NCBI GenBank assembly: GCA_000824805.1
Contig: CCNA01000045.1
Location: 1 to 64,000, forward strand
Length of the DNA: 64,000 nt
Origin: Mesorhizobium sp. SOD10
GTDB taxonomy: Bacteria; Pseudomonadota; Alphaproteobacteria; Rhizobiales; Rhizobiaceae
Direction: 5' to 3'
In this document: piece by piece, positions 36,133 through 44,979 of the stretch
Numbering within the stretch: the stretch's first letter is position 1
How the letters are laid out: every line of letters begins with the position of its first letter
Position numbers and translations under genes: made by a program
The notes under the pieces: generated by a model
Told to the model about the DNA's origin: nothing
The model's database searches: none
Seen by the model: only the letters and a program-made list of their open reading frames with translations

Positions 36133-38265
36133 TCAGGCATTTGCCTTCTGCAGTGCCTGGATGACTTGTTCCTTCGGCCCGTCGGCGACGACGCGGCCCT
36201 GGTCGATGACAATGAGGCGGTCGGCAAGCTCCAGCATGCTGTAGCGATGGGTCGACACGATAAGCGTCGTGCTGCGGTCGAACGCCACCTTGAGCTGCTT
36301 GATCAATTGCCGTTCGGAAGCGAGGTCCATCGAACCCGAGGGCTCGTCCAGGAAGACGATCTTCGGCTTGGTCAAAAGCAGCCGCGCGATCGCCACCGCC
36401 TGCCTTTGCCCGCCCGACAGATTGGTGCCCCGCTCGCCGACATTCATGTCGTAGCCGCGCGGATGGCGCGAGACGAAGTCGTCGACGCCGGCGGCTTTCG
36501 CGGCATCGATGATCTCTTCGTCGGTTGCTTCCGGGGCCGCCATCAGGAGATTCTCCTTGATGGTTCCCGAAAACAGGTCGCCGGCCTGCGCGACGATGCC
36601 GACCGCGGCGCGGACCTCCGAGGGGTGGTATTGCCGGATGTCGATGCCGTCGATGAGCAGCTCTCCCGACGTCGGCAGGAAGAGCCGGCCGATCAGCCGG
36701 CCCATCGTGGTCTTGCCGGAGCCGATGCGGCCGATGATGCCGACCCGCTCGCCGGGCCGGACCGCGATGTTGAGCCCGCTCAGGACCTCGTTTTCCGTGC
36801 CCGGATAGGCGAAACCGACATTCTTGAAGACGAACGCGCCGCTGCGGATCGGCCGGTTGACGAAACCAACCGTATCAGGGCGGTCCTCCGGCTGCGACAT
36901 GATCGTGTTGATGATCCTGAGCGACAACATCGCCTGCCGGAAGCGGGCAAGCGTGATGGCGATCTGGCCGAGCGGCGCCACGGCGCGGCCGGCAAGCATA
37001 ACGGTGCCGATGATGGCGCCGGTCGAGACCTGGCCTTCCGAGAACGCATAGGCGCCGGCCACAACCAGGGCAACGGTCACGAATTGCTGGATGGCCCCGG
37101 TGATATTGCCGGCCGCCGCCGAGAGCTCCTTGATCTTCTCCGACGTGTTGGCCGCGTTCTTCGAATGCTCGCCCCATTTGCGCAGCAGATAGGCTTCCGC
37201 GCGCAGCGACTTGATCGTCTCCAGCGTCGAAATGGATTCGACCAGCAGGGCCTGGCGTTGCGATGCCTCGTTCATCGAGGCGGCGACCCGTTTGCCGATC
37301 CGCCGCTGCGTGATCAGTCCGACAATGACGGAAATGACGAAGGCCAGCGCCGGTATGATCACCAGCCAGCCGCCGATGGCGTAGATCACAGCCAGGAAGA
37401 CGAAGACGAAGATCGTGTCGATGAAGACGCTGATCGTGTTCGAGGTGAAGAACTCGCGCACGAACTCATATTGCGTGACGCGGTTCGCATATTCGCCGGT
37501 CGACCCGGGCCGCGCCGAAAGCGAGGAATTCAGCACTTTCTCGAACAGCAAATAGGAAATCCGCAGGTCCGCCTTGCGGCCGGCATAGTCGATCAGCGAT
37601 GCCCGGGCCGTCTTGAGCAGCAGGTCGAACAGGATCGCCACGCCGATGCCGAGCGCCAGCACCCAAAGCGTCGAGATCGCCTTGTTCGGCAGGATGCGGT
37701 CGTAGACGTTCATGGTGAAGATCGGCGAGGCGATCGCCAGCAGATTGATGAAGACGGCCGACAGCACCACCTTGGAGTAGGTGCGCCAGAACGCCCCCAT
37801 CGTGCCGGTCAGCCAGTGGCGCCTTTCGATCCGCGCGGCCGTGCCGACCGTCATCTCCTCGGCCTGATTGGCATAGGTGATCGAAAAGGACGTGCCGCCG
37901 CTGATATAGCTGTCGGCGAGTTCCGCCCTATCGATCGTGGTGCGGCCGTTTTCCTGGGGCGCAGTCAGATATTGCCCGCCCTCGATTTCCGCCAGGAGAG
38001 CGATCGGCAATTGGCTGACGCGGAAGACGATCGCCGGAAGGTCGAAGCGGCCGCGCAAGAAATCGCGATGGTTGAAATCCTGGACCTCCAGGCCGATGCG
38101 CTCGGCCAGATGGCGGATTTCCTCCGGCTCGATGCGCGTCTCCGAAATCGGCACGCCGGCGAACAGCACGGTTTCCGCGCTCGGCCGGCCGAGATAGGCC
38201 GCAACAGCGCAGAAGCAGGCTTTGAAAGCCTCCTTCGGCGACAGGATGTTCGGTTGCTGGTTCAC
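36133..38265 (-). CDS. type I secretion ABC transporter (LssB/LapB type)
   Basis: About 710 residues from GTG 38265, preceded by GGGGCGG. Upstream in-frame sequence only shadows the TolC gene. An N-terminal C39-peptidase-like domain (residues ~8-125) lacks the catalytic cysteine pattern, so it is a substrate-docking domain as in RTX exporters. Six membrane helices follow (about 150-420). The nucleotide-binding domain has Walker A GRIGSGKTT, signature LSGGQRQAVAIA, Walker B KIVFLDEPSGSMD and the H-loop STHR. It energises export of the RTX adhesin, which fits its C-terminal target. Confidence 0.94.
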   Translation of the reverse strand: MNQQPNILSPKEAFKACFCAVAAYLGRPSAETVLFAGVPISETRIEPEEIRHLAERIGLEVQDFNHRDFLRGRFDLPAIVFRVSQLPIALLAEIEGGQYLTAPQENGRTTIDRAELADSYISGGTSFSITYANQAEEMTVGTAARIERRHWLTGTMGAFWRTYSKVVLSAVFINLLAIASPIFTMNVYDRILPNKAISTLWVLALGIGVAILFDLLLKTARASLIDYAGRKADLRISYLLFEKVLNSSLSARPGSTGEYANRVTQYEFVREFFTSNTISVFIDTIFVFVFLAVIYAIGGWLVIIPALAFVISVIVGLITQRRIGKRVAASMNEASQRQALLVESISTLETIKSLRAEAYLLRKWGEHSKNAANTSEKIKELSAAAGNITGAIQQFVTVALVVAGAYAFSEGQVSTGAIIGTVMLAGRAVAPLGQIAITLARFRQAMLSLRIINTIMSQPEDRPDTVGFVNRPIRSGAFVFKNVGFAYPGTENEVLSGLNIAVRPGERVGIIGRIGSGKTTMGRLIGRLFLPTSGELLIDGIDIRQYHPSEVRAAVGIVAQAGDLFSGTIKENLLMAAPEATDEEIIDAAKAAGVDDFVSRHPRGYDMNVGERGTNLSGGQRQAVAIARLLLTKPKIVFLDEPSGSMDLASERQLIKQLKVAFDRSTTLIVSTHRYSMLELADRLIVIDQGRVVADGPKEQVIQALQKANA

Positions 38266-38305
38266 GATCCGCCCCGAAGGACTGAAAGATCGATGCTTAC
38301 ATCGG

Positions 38306-39754
38306 CTACTTTTTCCTGACCGGCGCGAGGATGTCGAACGGCAGATCGTTCTTCTGCTCCGACGGCGTGCGCGCGTAGGTTTCGGTATCGGCCGTCGGCG
38401 GCACGCCGAACTCGGTCTGCGCATAAGCCGCGGCCTGCTTCGGCGGCTGGATGTTGAGCGTCTTCAGCAATTCCCCGGTCGCGGCCAGCAGCCTGTATTC
38501 CGCAAACAGCGACGCGTAGGACGATGTGTCGGCCAACGTCGCGGTGTTGAAACGCGTGTTCTGGGCATCGAGCACATCGAGCAACGAGCGCTGTCCGACC
38601 TTGAACTGCTCGCGATAGGAAGCGACGAGCTTTTCATTGGTGGCTGCCTGTTGCCGCAGTGTCTTTGCGAGATCCGCCTGGCGGAAGCGGCGGTCCCACG
38701 ACGTACGGACGGCTTCCTCGATCTCGCGCAGCACCTGGTGCATCGCAAGACGCTGCTCGCTGGTGCGGCGGATCTGTTCCTGTTCGTTGGCCTTGTCGAT
38801 GCCGCCGCGGTAAAGGTTCCAGCGCAGCACCACCCGGGCCTGCAGGTCGCTCGCATCGCCGTTGTCGCCATCGATGTCGTAGCCGCCCCGGGCAACGCCT
38901 TCGGCGGTGATCGTCGGGCCGTATTTCGCCCGCGCCGCATCGACGAGCGAGGCGGCGGCGTCGATATCGCTGTTGGCCATATGGACGCGCGGATTGTTCT
39001 GCCTGGCGAGCCCGATCGCATCGTCCAGCGACCGCGGCAGGGCGGCCGAGACGTCTGCCGGTCGCGATGGATTGGTCAGCGGCTTGCCGACATTCTTGAA
39101 GAAGCGGATCTTGGCCGCCTCGAGTTCTTCGGTCGCTTCCTGCATCCGCGCCTTGGCGGCAAAGAGGCGTTCCTCGGCCTGCTGCCGGTCGGCCTCGTTG
39201 AGCGCGCCGCCCGCAATGCCTTGCTTGATGTCGCCGAGGATCGACTGATGGAAGCCCAGGTTCTTCTTGGCCTCGGCCACGATCGAAGCCTGCAGCATGT
39301 ATTCAAGATAGTCCTGGACCACCGCGAGCCCGATGAATTCGGACCGTTCCAGAACCCGGAAGGAGGCTCCGTCGACCCGCGAGGCCTGGCGGTTCAGTTC
39401 CGCTCGCCGGGCGCCGCTGTCATAAAGCGTCTGCGAGACGGTGAGGTCGGCCTCGTTCGGATAGAGGGCTTTGTGATCCTCGTCGAGCGCGCGCCTTGTA
39501 TCATTGTCCAGGCGGCGCACGCCGGTCGACGCTTCCAGATCGACGCTGGGAAGATAAAGGCCTTTCGCCTGGCGCAGCTCGAATTCGATTGCTTCGCGGT
39601 TTTCGATCGCCTGTCCAATCTCCGGATTGGATTCCACTGCGACGGCAACGGCTTCTTTGAGTGTGAGTGCGCTGGCGCTTCCGCAAGCCAACATCGACAC
39701 CGTGACGGCAAGCGCAAGGCTCCAGCCGACGGTCACTTTACCCGTCCTGGTCAT
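38306..39754 (-). CDS. TolC-family outer-membrane channel of type I secretion
   Basis: A 482-residue outer-membrane efflux protein. A signal peptide (ending CGSASA, residues ~1-27) precedes two OEP repeats, beginning LTLKEAVAVAVESNPEIGQA and later IGLARQNNPRVHMANSDIDAA. Length is usual for TolC. A GGGG Shine-Dalgarno lies five bases upstream of the ATG. It is the first gene of the operon, about 40 bp before the ABC transporter. Confidence 0.94.
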   Translation of the reverse strand: MTRTGKVTVGWSLALAVTVSMLACGSASALTLKEAVAVAVESNPEIGQAIENREAIEFELRQAKGLYLPSVDLEASTGVRRLDNDTRRALDEDHKALYPNEADLTVSQTLYDSGARRAELNRQASRVDGASFRVLERSEFIGLAVVQDYLEYMLQASIVAEAKKNLGFHQSILGDIKQGIAGGALNEADRQQAEERLFAAKARMQEATEELEAAKIRFFKNVGKPLTNPSRPADVSAALPRSLDDAIGLARQNNPRVHMANSDIDAAASLVDAARAKYGPTITAEGVARGGYDIDGDNGDASDLQARVVLRWNLYRGGIDKANEQEQIRRTSEQRLAMHQVLREIEEAVRTSWDRRFRQADLAKTLRQQAATNEKLVASYREQFKVGQRSLLDVLDAQNTRFNTATLADTSSYASLFAEYRLLAATGELLKTLNIQPPKQAAAYAQTEFGVPPTADTETYARTPSEQKNDLPFDILAPVRKK

Positions 39755-40167
39755 TTCTACCCCGTGACTATCCCCGCGCCATTGTCTTTTTTATTGGCGC
39801 TTATTTGCCCAAGCCTGCCACCGGAGCTTTCGACCAGTATCTATCAGATTTTTCGCGGTTGTGAGCATATAATGGATTAGACACCCGTTAAAAGTGCGAT
39901 TCCGGGCATTAGGGCCGAAGCCTGTAGCAAAAATGGCACAGAAACGGGGGGTGCCCGTCGGGACTTTTACCATTTGAAGCGAGCTGCAATGGTTAATGGC
40001 CTGAAGAAACGGCGAATCGTGCAACCGCAACGCACAAGCTCCCCGCGAAATCTGCTGCGGCCCTGCAAAGCATGCGCAAGAAATTGCCATGTCGGACTGG
40101 TTTGATTGGCAAACGCGGATCGTTCCCTGTATTGCGGGCTGGAGCAAAAAGCCGTGAGTTTTCTTGC
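39755..40167. promoter_or_regulatory. divergent intergenic region, TolC and SAF oxidoreductase
   Basis: About 413 gene-free bases must hold the promoter of the secretion operon (minus) and of the oxidoreductase (plus). A TATAAT hexamer lies at 39868-39873 (plus strand), but without a good -35 partner at 16-18 bases. No operator is recognised and no small reading frame is convincing. Confidence 0.35.
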
Positions 40168-41509
40168 ATGATCAATATCGCCTTGACCGGGCTTGCCCGC
40201 GATCTTGCCCGGCGCGCCGTCGAAGGCAGGCCGGTCCGCATCGGCGTCATCGGCTCCGGCGAGATGGGGACCGATCTGGTGACGCAGGGCATGCTGATGC
40301 CGGGCATTTCGATCGCGGCCATTTCCACCCGGCGGCCGCATACAGCCCGTGAAGCGATCCGCATTGCCTATGGCGACGAGGCGATTGCCCTGGAGGCCGA
40401 CACCGCATCCAAGGTCACCCGAGCGATCGAAGGCGGCAGGATCGCCATCACCTCGAACGAGATGCTGGTCACCAATCCGCTGATCGATGTCGTCATCGAC
40501 GCCACCGGCAAGCCGGGGGTCGCAGCCGATTTCGACCTGAAAGCCATGGAGCACGGCAAGCATTCTGGTGATGATGAATGTCGAGGCCGACGTGACCATC
40601 GGCTGCTACCTGAAGCAGCAGGCCGACCGGCTGGGGGTCGTCTACTCGGTCGGCGCCGGCGATGAGCCGTCGAGCTGCATGGAACTGATCGAGTTCGCCT
40701 CGGCGCTTGGACTGACCATCGTCGCGGCCGGCAAGGGCAAGAACAACCCGCTCAACCACGACGCCGTTCCGGACGACTACCGCGAGGAGGCGGCGCGCCG
40801 CAACATGAATCCGCGCATGCTGGTCGAGTTCGTCGACGGCTCGAAGACCATGGTCGAGATGTGCGCCATCGCCAATGCCACCGGGCTGGTTCCGGATGTT
40901 CCCGGCATGCACGGCCCCAAGGCCGACCGCGATCAACTGGCCAGGGTGCTGATCCCGAAAGAGGATGGCGGTCTCCTGTCGAGGAAGGGCGTCGTCGACT
41001 ACACCATCGGCAAGGGCGTGGCGCCGGGCGTCTTCGTCATCGTCGAGGCGACGCACCCGCGCGTCGTCGAGCGCATGGACGATCTCCATGTCGGCAAAGG
41101 CCCCTATTACGGCTTGTTTAGACCCTATCACCTGACGTCGCTAGAAGTGCCGCTCACCGCCGCCCGCATCATGCTGTACGGCAGGCCCGACATGGTGCCT
41201 CTGCCGAGGCCGGTGGCGGAAGTCTGCGCGGTCGCCAAGCGCGACCTTGCCGCCGGGGAAACCTTCGATGGCATCGGCGAGACCTGCTACCGCTCCTGGA
41301 CCATGACTGTCACCGAGGCCCGAGCCAGTCGCGCCGTCCCGGTCGGCTTGCTCGAAGGCGGCAAGGTGCTGAAGCCGGTTAAGAAGGGCGGGTTGTTGAC
41401 TGAGGACAATGCCGCGCCGGACCGGACGACGAGGCTCTATGCCCTGCGCCGGCTGCAGGATGACATGCTCTACGGAGCGAAGATCGCTTCACCGGCCCAG
41501 GCGGGCTGA
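40168..41509 (+). pseudogene. SAF-domain NAD(P)-binding oxidoreductase with single-base frameshift
   Basis: Two overlapping frames together give one normal protein of about 446 residues. The first 132 codons (from ATG 40168) form a Rossmann-type domain with VRIGVIGSGEMGTDL, similar to homoserine-dehydrogenase-like enzymes. Reading continues out of frame after the His codon at 40561-40563. Skipping the extra T at 40564 restores HLVMMNVEADVTIGCYLK and the rest to the stop, with a C-terminal SAF domain near PLPRPVAEVCAVAKRDLAAG. Either a recent disabling mutation or a base error explains it. The substrate is unknown. The gene is convergent with the PTS operon, seven bases away. Confidence 0.8.
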
Positions 41510-41516
41510 GCCGCGC

Positions 41517-41804
41517 CTATTTGCGCAACTCCGCCTCGATCTCGTCCAGCACCTTGTCCTTGCCGATGCCGGTGAGGAAGGCGAGCCCCTTGATCACCGG
41601 CTTTTTCACGGATGCCGAGATCGGCGTGGTGGCGACGATGAAGTCGACGCTGTCGGCCAGTCCGGGCACTTCCGTGGCCTTGGCTTGCTGTGCGTGAAAG
41701 GTGAGGCCGCGCTTCTTCATCGCTTCCGTCACCGCGGCATTGACCGCCGTCGAGGTCGCGACACCCGTGCCGCAGGCAAAAAGAATGGTTTTCTGTCTGG
41801 ACAT
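41517..41804 (-). CDS. galactitol-type PTS enzyme IIB
   Basis: A 95-residue phosphocarrier of the lactose/cellobiose-like IIB fold, galactitol subclass. The phosphocysteine is Cys11 in ILFACGTGVATS. It receives phosphate from IIA and hands it to the sugar during transport through IIC. It ends the PTS operon IIC-IIA-IIB. The sugar cannot be told from the sequence; galactitol is only the family name. Confidence 0.9.
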   Translation of the reverse strand: MSRQKTILFACGTGVATSTAVNAAVTEAMKKRGLTFHAQQAKATEVPGLADSVDFIVATTPISASVKKPVIKGLAFLTGIGKDKVLDEIEAELRK

Positions 41805-41817
41805 GTTCTTTCCTTTG

Positions 41818-42291
41818 TCAGCCGAGAACGGCGCGGACGTCCTCGAAGGTCCTGGCCGTCCTCAAGCCATCCAGCGCCGCCGGATCCTGGATGGTGGCCA
41901 TGACGGTCTGCAGCGTGTCAATCTGCTTGTCCCTATCGTTGATGGCAAGCAGGAAGACAAAGCCCACCGGCAGCTTCTCGTCGGGATCTTCCATATTGGC
42001 GAAGGTGACGGTCCGGTTGAGCGTGCCCAACGCGACACCCGGTTTCAGCACATGTTCGGGGTCGGTATGCGGCACCGCGACATTGTCGGCGCGCTCCAGC
42101 GGCAGTCCAGTCGGTATCGTCATCTCGCGCCGCACGACGGCGTCGGCATAGCTGCTCTTGACGTAGCCCAGCGCCTCCAGCCTGGAGGCCAGGATGCGGA
42201 TGATCTCCTCATTGGTCGAGGCGTCGGAGCCGAGGACGACCGCCTCGGGGTCCAGCAGTTGGATCAGGCCATTCGACAAGGGTTGCTCCAT
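41818..42291 (-). CDS. PTS enzyme IIA, fructose/mannitol-type domain
   Basis: About 157 residues from ATG 42291 (MEQPLSNGLI). Longer in-frame starts exist up to 42333. It is a PTS_EIIA_2 domain with the phosphohistidine His75 in ADNVAVPHTDPEHV and a conserved C-terminal TLQTVMATIQDP-type helix. It accepts phosphate from HPr. The gene lies 13 bases before IIB and about 68 bases after IIC. No HPr or enzyme I gene is in the window, so it depends on genes elsewhere. Confidence 0.88.
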   Translation of the reverse strand: MEQPLSNGLIQLLDPEAVVLGSDASTNEEIIRILASRLEALGYVKSSYADAVVRREMTIPTGLPLERADNVAVPHTDPEHVLKPGVALGTLNRTVTFANMEDPDEKLPVGFVFLLAINDRDKQIDTLQTVMATIQDPAALDGLRTARTFEDVRAVLG

Positions 42292-42359
42292 TCGATGCGG
42301 ACCATGCGCCCGCCGCATCGGCTTTGGGCGCACGGTCGTTTAGTTCAGGCTGCGCCGGT

Positions 42360-43766
42360 TCAGGCAGTGCCTTCGGCCGGCTCATCCTCGGCGCCCGCGG
42401 CGCGTTCCCAACCGAGCGGGTTGCGGCGGTAGAACACGAACAGCGCCGCGACGACCACCGCGATGACGGCGATGCCGATCACGCCGAGCCCCTGGATCGC
42501 TTCGATGATCACATAGGGAACCCAGAGGAACCCGTCGACCACGGAGGTGATCTGCAGCGCATCCGCGGGCAGCTTGAAGCCGGAGGCGACGGCCGCGCTG
42601 GTGAACAGCGGCGCCAGCGCGTTGGCGACGTAGAAGCCGACGGCGAGCGTCACCGTGCCGATCACCACCATGCGGAAGACATTGCCCCTGACCAGCGGCG
42701 CGGTCATCGCGACGATGAAGGGGATGACGGCAAGGTCAGCGAACAGGATGACACGGTTGCCGGGCAGGATGATCGACAGGATGATCGCGATCGGCACCAG
42801 GATTAGCGACGACGAGATCGCCGCCGGATGACCGATCAGGATGGCGGAGTCGAGCCCGACCAGCAGCTCGCGGTCGCCGGTGCGCTTGCGCACGAATTCC
42901 TGCGCGGCGTCCGAAACCGGGAGCAGGCCTTCCATCAGGATCTTCACCATGCGCGGCAGAAGCAGCATCACCGCCGCCAGCGTCATGCCGGTGCCGAGCA
43001 CCTTGGCCAGCACCGTGCCGAGGTCGCCGGCGTTGTAAAAGGCGATCAGGCCAAGCACAAGGCCGATGATCAGCCCCAATATCACCGGTTCGCCGAAGAC
43101 GCCAAAGCGACGCTCGATGGTCTCGGTGCTGATGTTGATGCGGTTGATACCTGGGATGCGGTCCATGATCCAGTTGAGGATGATAGCGATCGGCAGGATC
43201 TGCGCCGAGGCGAGATGCGGCACCGAAATGCCGGGCACGCCATAGAACTGCTGCACCGCGCGCGCCGACCAGTCGGCGAAGAGCAGGGCGAGCGCGGCGA
43301 CGAGCGCGGCAATGACGATGCCGTAAGCCAGATTGTTGGTGGCGGCGACCACCAGCGAGCCGACGAAGGCGAAATGCCAGAAGTTCCAGACGTCGACATT
43401 GAGCGTGCGTGTCATGCGCGCGAGCAGAAGCACGATGTTGACCAGGATGCCGACCGGGATGACCCAAAGGCCGACCGACGAGCCGAAGGCGATCGCGGCG
43501 GCCGACGGCCAGCCGACATCGATGATGTCGCGATGGATGCCGGTGTTGGTGACGATCGCCTTGGCCACATCGCCGATCGAGGTGAACATCAGGCCGAGCA
43601 CGAGGTTGATACCGATGAAAGCGACGCCGATCGTGATGGCGGCGCGGAATGCCTTGCTGACCTTGGCTCCAAGGACCACAGCGATGATGAAAATGACGAT
43701 CGGCAAAAGCACTGTCGCGCCGAGCGTGTCGATGGCGCCTTTTAAGCCTGCAAGTATGGTGTCCAT
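42360..43766 (-). CDS. galactitol-type PTS permease IIC
   Basis: A 468-residue membrane permease from ATG 43766, with GGGAGGTAG just upstream. About ten to twelve hydrophobic segments fit the PTS EIIC galactitol family. Recognisable parts are ATVLLPIVIFIIAVVLG near the start, NFWHFAFVGSLVVAATNN and a GHPAAISSSLILVP segment near the last third. It imports and phosphorylates a polyol or related sugar together with IIA and IIB. Sugar-transport PTS of this type is unusual in Rhizobiales, which mostly carry only the nitrogen-regulatory PTS. Confidence 0.9.
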   Translation of the reverse strand: MDTILAGLKGAIDTLGATVLLPIVIFIIAVVLGAKVSKAFRAAITIGVAFIGINLVLGLMFTSIGDVAKAIVTNTGIHRDIIDVGWPSAAAIAFGSSVGLWVIPVGILVNIVLLLARMTRTLNVDVWNFWHFAFVGSLVVAATNNLAYGIVIAALVAALALLFADWSARAVQQFYGVPGISVPHLASAQILPIAIILNWIMDRIPGINRINISTETIERRFGVFGEPVILGLIIGLVLGLIAFYNAGDLGTVLAKVLGTGMTLAAVMLLLPRMVKILMEGLLPVSDAAQEFVRKRTGDRELLVGLDSAILIGHPAAISSSLILVPIAIILSIILPGNRVILFADLAVIPFIVAMTAPLVRGNVFRMVVIGTVTLAVGFYVANALAPLFTSAAVASGFKLPADALQITSVVDGFLWVPYVIIEAIQGLGVIGIAVIAVVVAALFVFYRRNPLGWERAAGAEDEPAEGTA

Positions 43767-44083
43767 TCTACCTCCCCAGGGCATCGGCTTCGGCTCGAAG
43801 CGTATGATGCCCACAATTCAATCACGCCTCGGCCCTGCGGCAGAGGCACTCCCCACTCGCCGACGAGGCTGGCACGTTCAGCCGAGCGGATGAACATTTG
43901 CTTTTGTCAGCGAACGAAAGTTTTATCTGGGTGGCCTATACCAAAGTCAATCGGCAATCCTTAGGCCAAAGGGAAACCCACCGATTGTTTGGGGAAATCG
44001 GTTAGCCGGGATGGCAGTGGTCGATCCGGCCCGGCGGATGCGGCGCGTGCCAGGCTGAGCTATCTGTCGGATCGGGCAGGGTG
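43767..44083. promoter_or_regulatory. upstream region of the PTS operon
   Basis: About 317 gene-free bases between proC (which ends at 44084) and the IIC start. A stretch near 43,900 reads, on the minus strand, AACTTTCGTTCGCTGACAAA, which resembles operators bound by DeoR-type sugar regulators. No such regulator gene lies in the window, so this is a weak suggestion. No other structure is clear. Confidence 0.35.
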
Positions 44084-44899
44084 CTACTTGCCCAACTCGA
44101 TGGACCGGAGCCGCGCTGCTTCTACGGCTTCGGTGACCAGCTTCGTCAGGCGATCGCCGCCCATCAGCACGGCAAGCGCGGCGGCGGTGGTCCCGTTGGG
44201 GCTGGTCACCTGCTGGCGCAGGACGCCCGGCTCCTCGTCTGCTTCCGCGGCGAGCGAGGCGGCGCCGAAGACGGTCTGCATGGCAAGCAGCTTGGCGGTC
44301 TCTGCAGGAAGGCCGGCCTTCTCGGCCGCAACTGTCAACGCCTCGATGAAGTGAAAGACATAGGCCGGGCCGGAGCCGGAGACGGCCGTCACGGCGTCCA
44401 TCAGGCCCTCGTCGTCGATCGTCGTCACGACACCGCTGGCCGAAAGCAGCTCGAGGACGAAGCGCCGGACATCGTCGGAGACCAGCGGATTGGAAAACAC
44501 CACCATCGTGCCCTTGCCGATCGCAGCCGGCGTGTTCGGCATGCAGCGGATGATTGGCGCGAGCTCGCCCAGGATTTCCTCGAAGGTGGCGACCGGCGTG
44601 CCGGCGGCAATGCTGAGGAAGCTGGTCCGGCCGTCGCCGAAGCGCTTGTACTGCGCCGTCACCTCGCGGATCACCTGCGGCTTCACCGCGATGACGACGA
44701 GATCGGGCACGGCGTCGGCCGGAATGTCGGCGGCGTTGGCGGCGGCGCGGCAGCCGAGATGCTCGGCTCGGCTTCGCAGTTCCGCATTGGGCTCGACCAC
44801 GAACACCGCTTGCGGCTCGAGCTTGGCGGATTTCAGCCAGCCCGAGAGCATGGCGTAACCCATATTGCCGCAACCGGCGAGAACGAGCCTGATCGTCAT
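44084..44899 (-). CDS. proC: pyrroline-5-carboxylate reductase
   Basis: A 271-residue enzyme for the last step of proline synthesis (pyrroline-5-carboxylate plus NAD(P)H to proline). The N-terminal Rossmann motif is LAGCGNMGYAM. The conserved core includes VIAVKPQVI, CMPNTPAAIGKG and the C-terminal signature block SGSGPAYVFHFIEAL followed by QVTSPNGTTAAAL. A GGAGG sequence precedes the ATG. It is a stand-alone gene with normal length. Confidence 0.96.
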   Translation of the reverse strand: MTIRLVLAGCGNMGYAMLSGWLKSAKLEPQAVFVVEPNAELRSRAEHLGCRAAANAADIPADAVPDLVVIAVKPQVIREVTAQYKRFGDGRTSFLSIAAGTPVATFEEILGELAPIIRCMPNTPAAIGKGTMVVFSNPLVSDDVRRFVLELLSASGVVTTIDDEGLMDAVTAVSGSGPAYVFHFIEALTVAAEKAGLPAETAKLLAMQTVFGAASLAAEADEEPGVLRQQVTSPNGTTAAALAVLMGGDRLTKLVTEAVEAARLRSIELGK

Positions 44900-44979
44900 G
44901 AAAGCCTCCGCAAAGCCTCTCCTTAGACGCTGAAGGAGCGGCGGGAAAGTCCAGTTCGGTGGAGACTGATCGGCCAGGA

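Noticed and set aside
36166..38319. Plus-strand open frame of 717 codons opposite the ABC transporter
   Set aside because: It is antisense to a gene with complete ABC motifs, has low-complexity Arg/Asp/Gln-rich composition typical of GC-rich mirror frames, and shows no domain.
39868..39873. TATAAT as a -10 promoter element
   Set aside because: No acceptable -35 hexamer is found at 16-18 bases, so it was not called as a promoter on its own.
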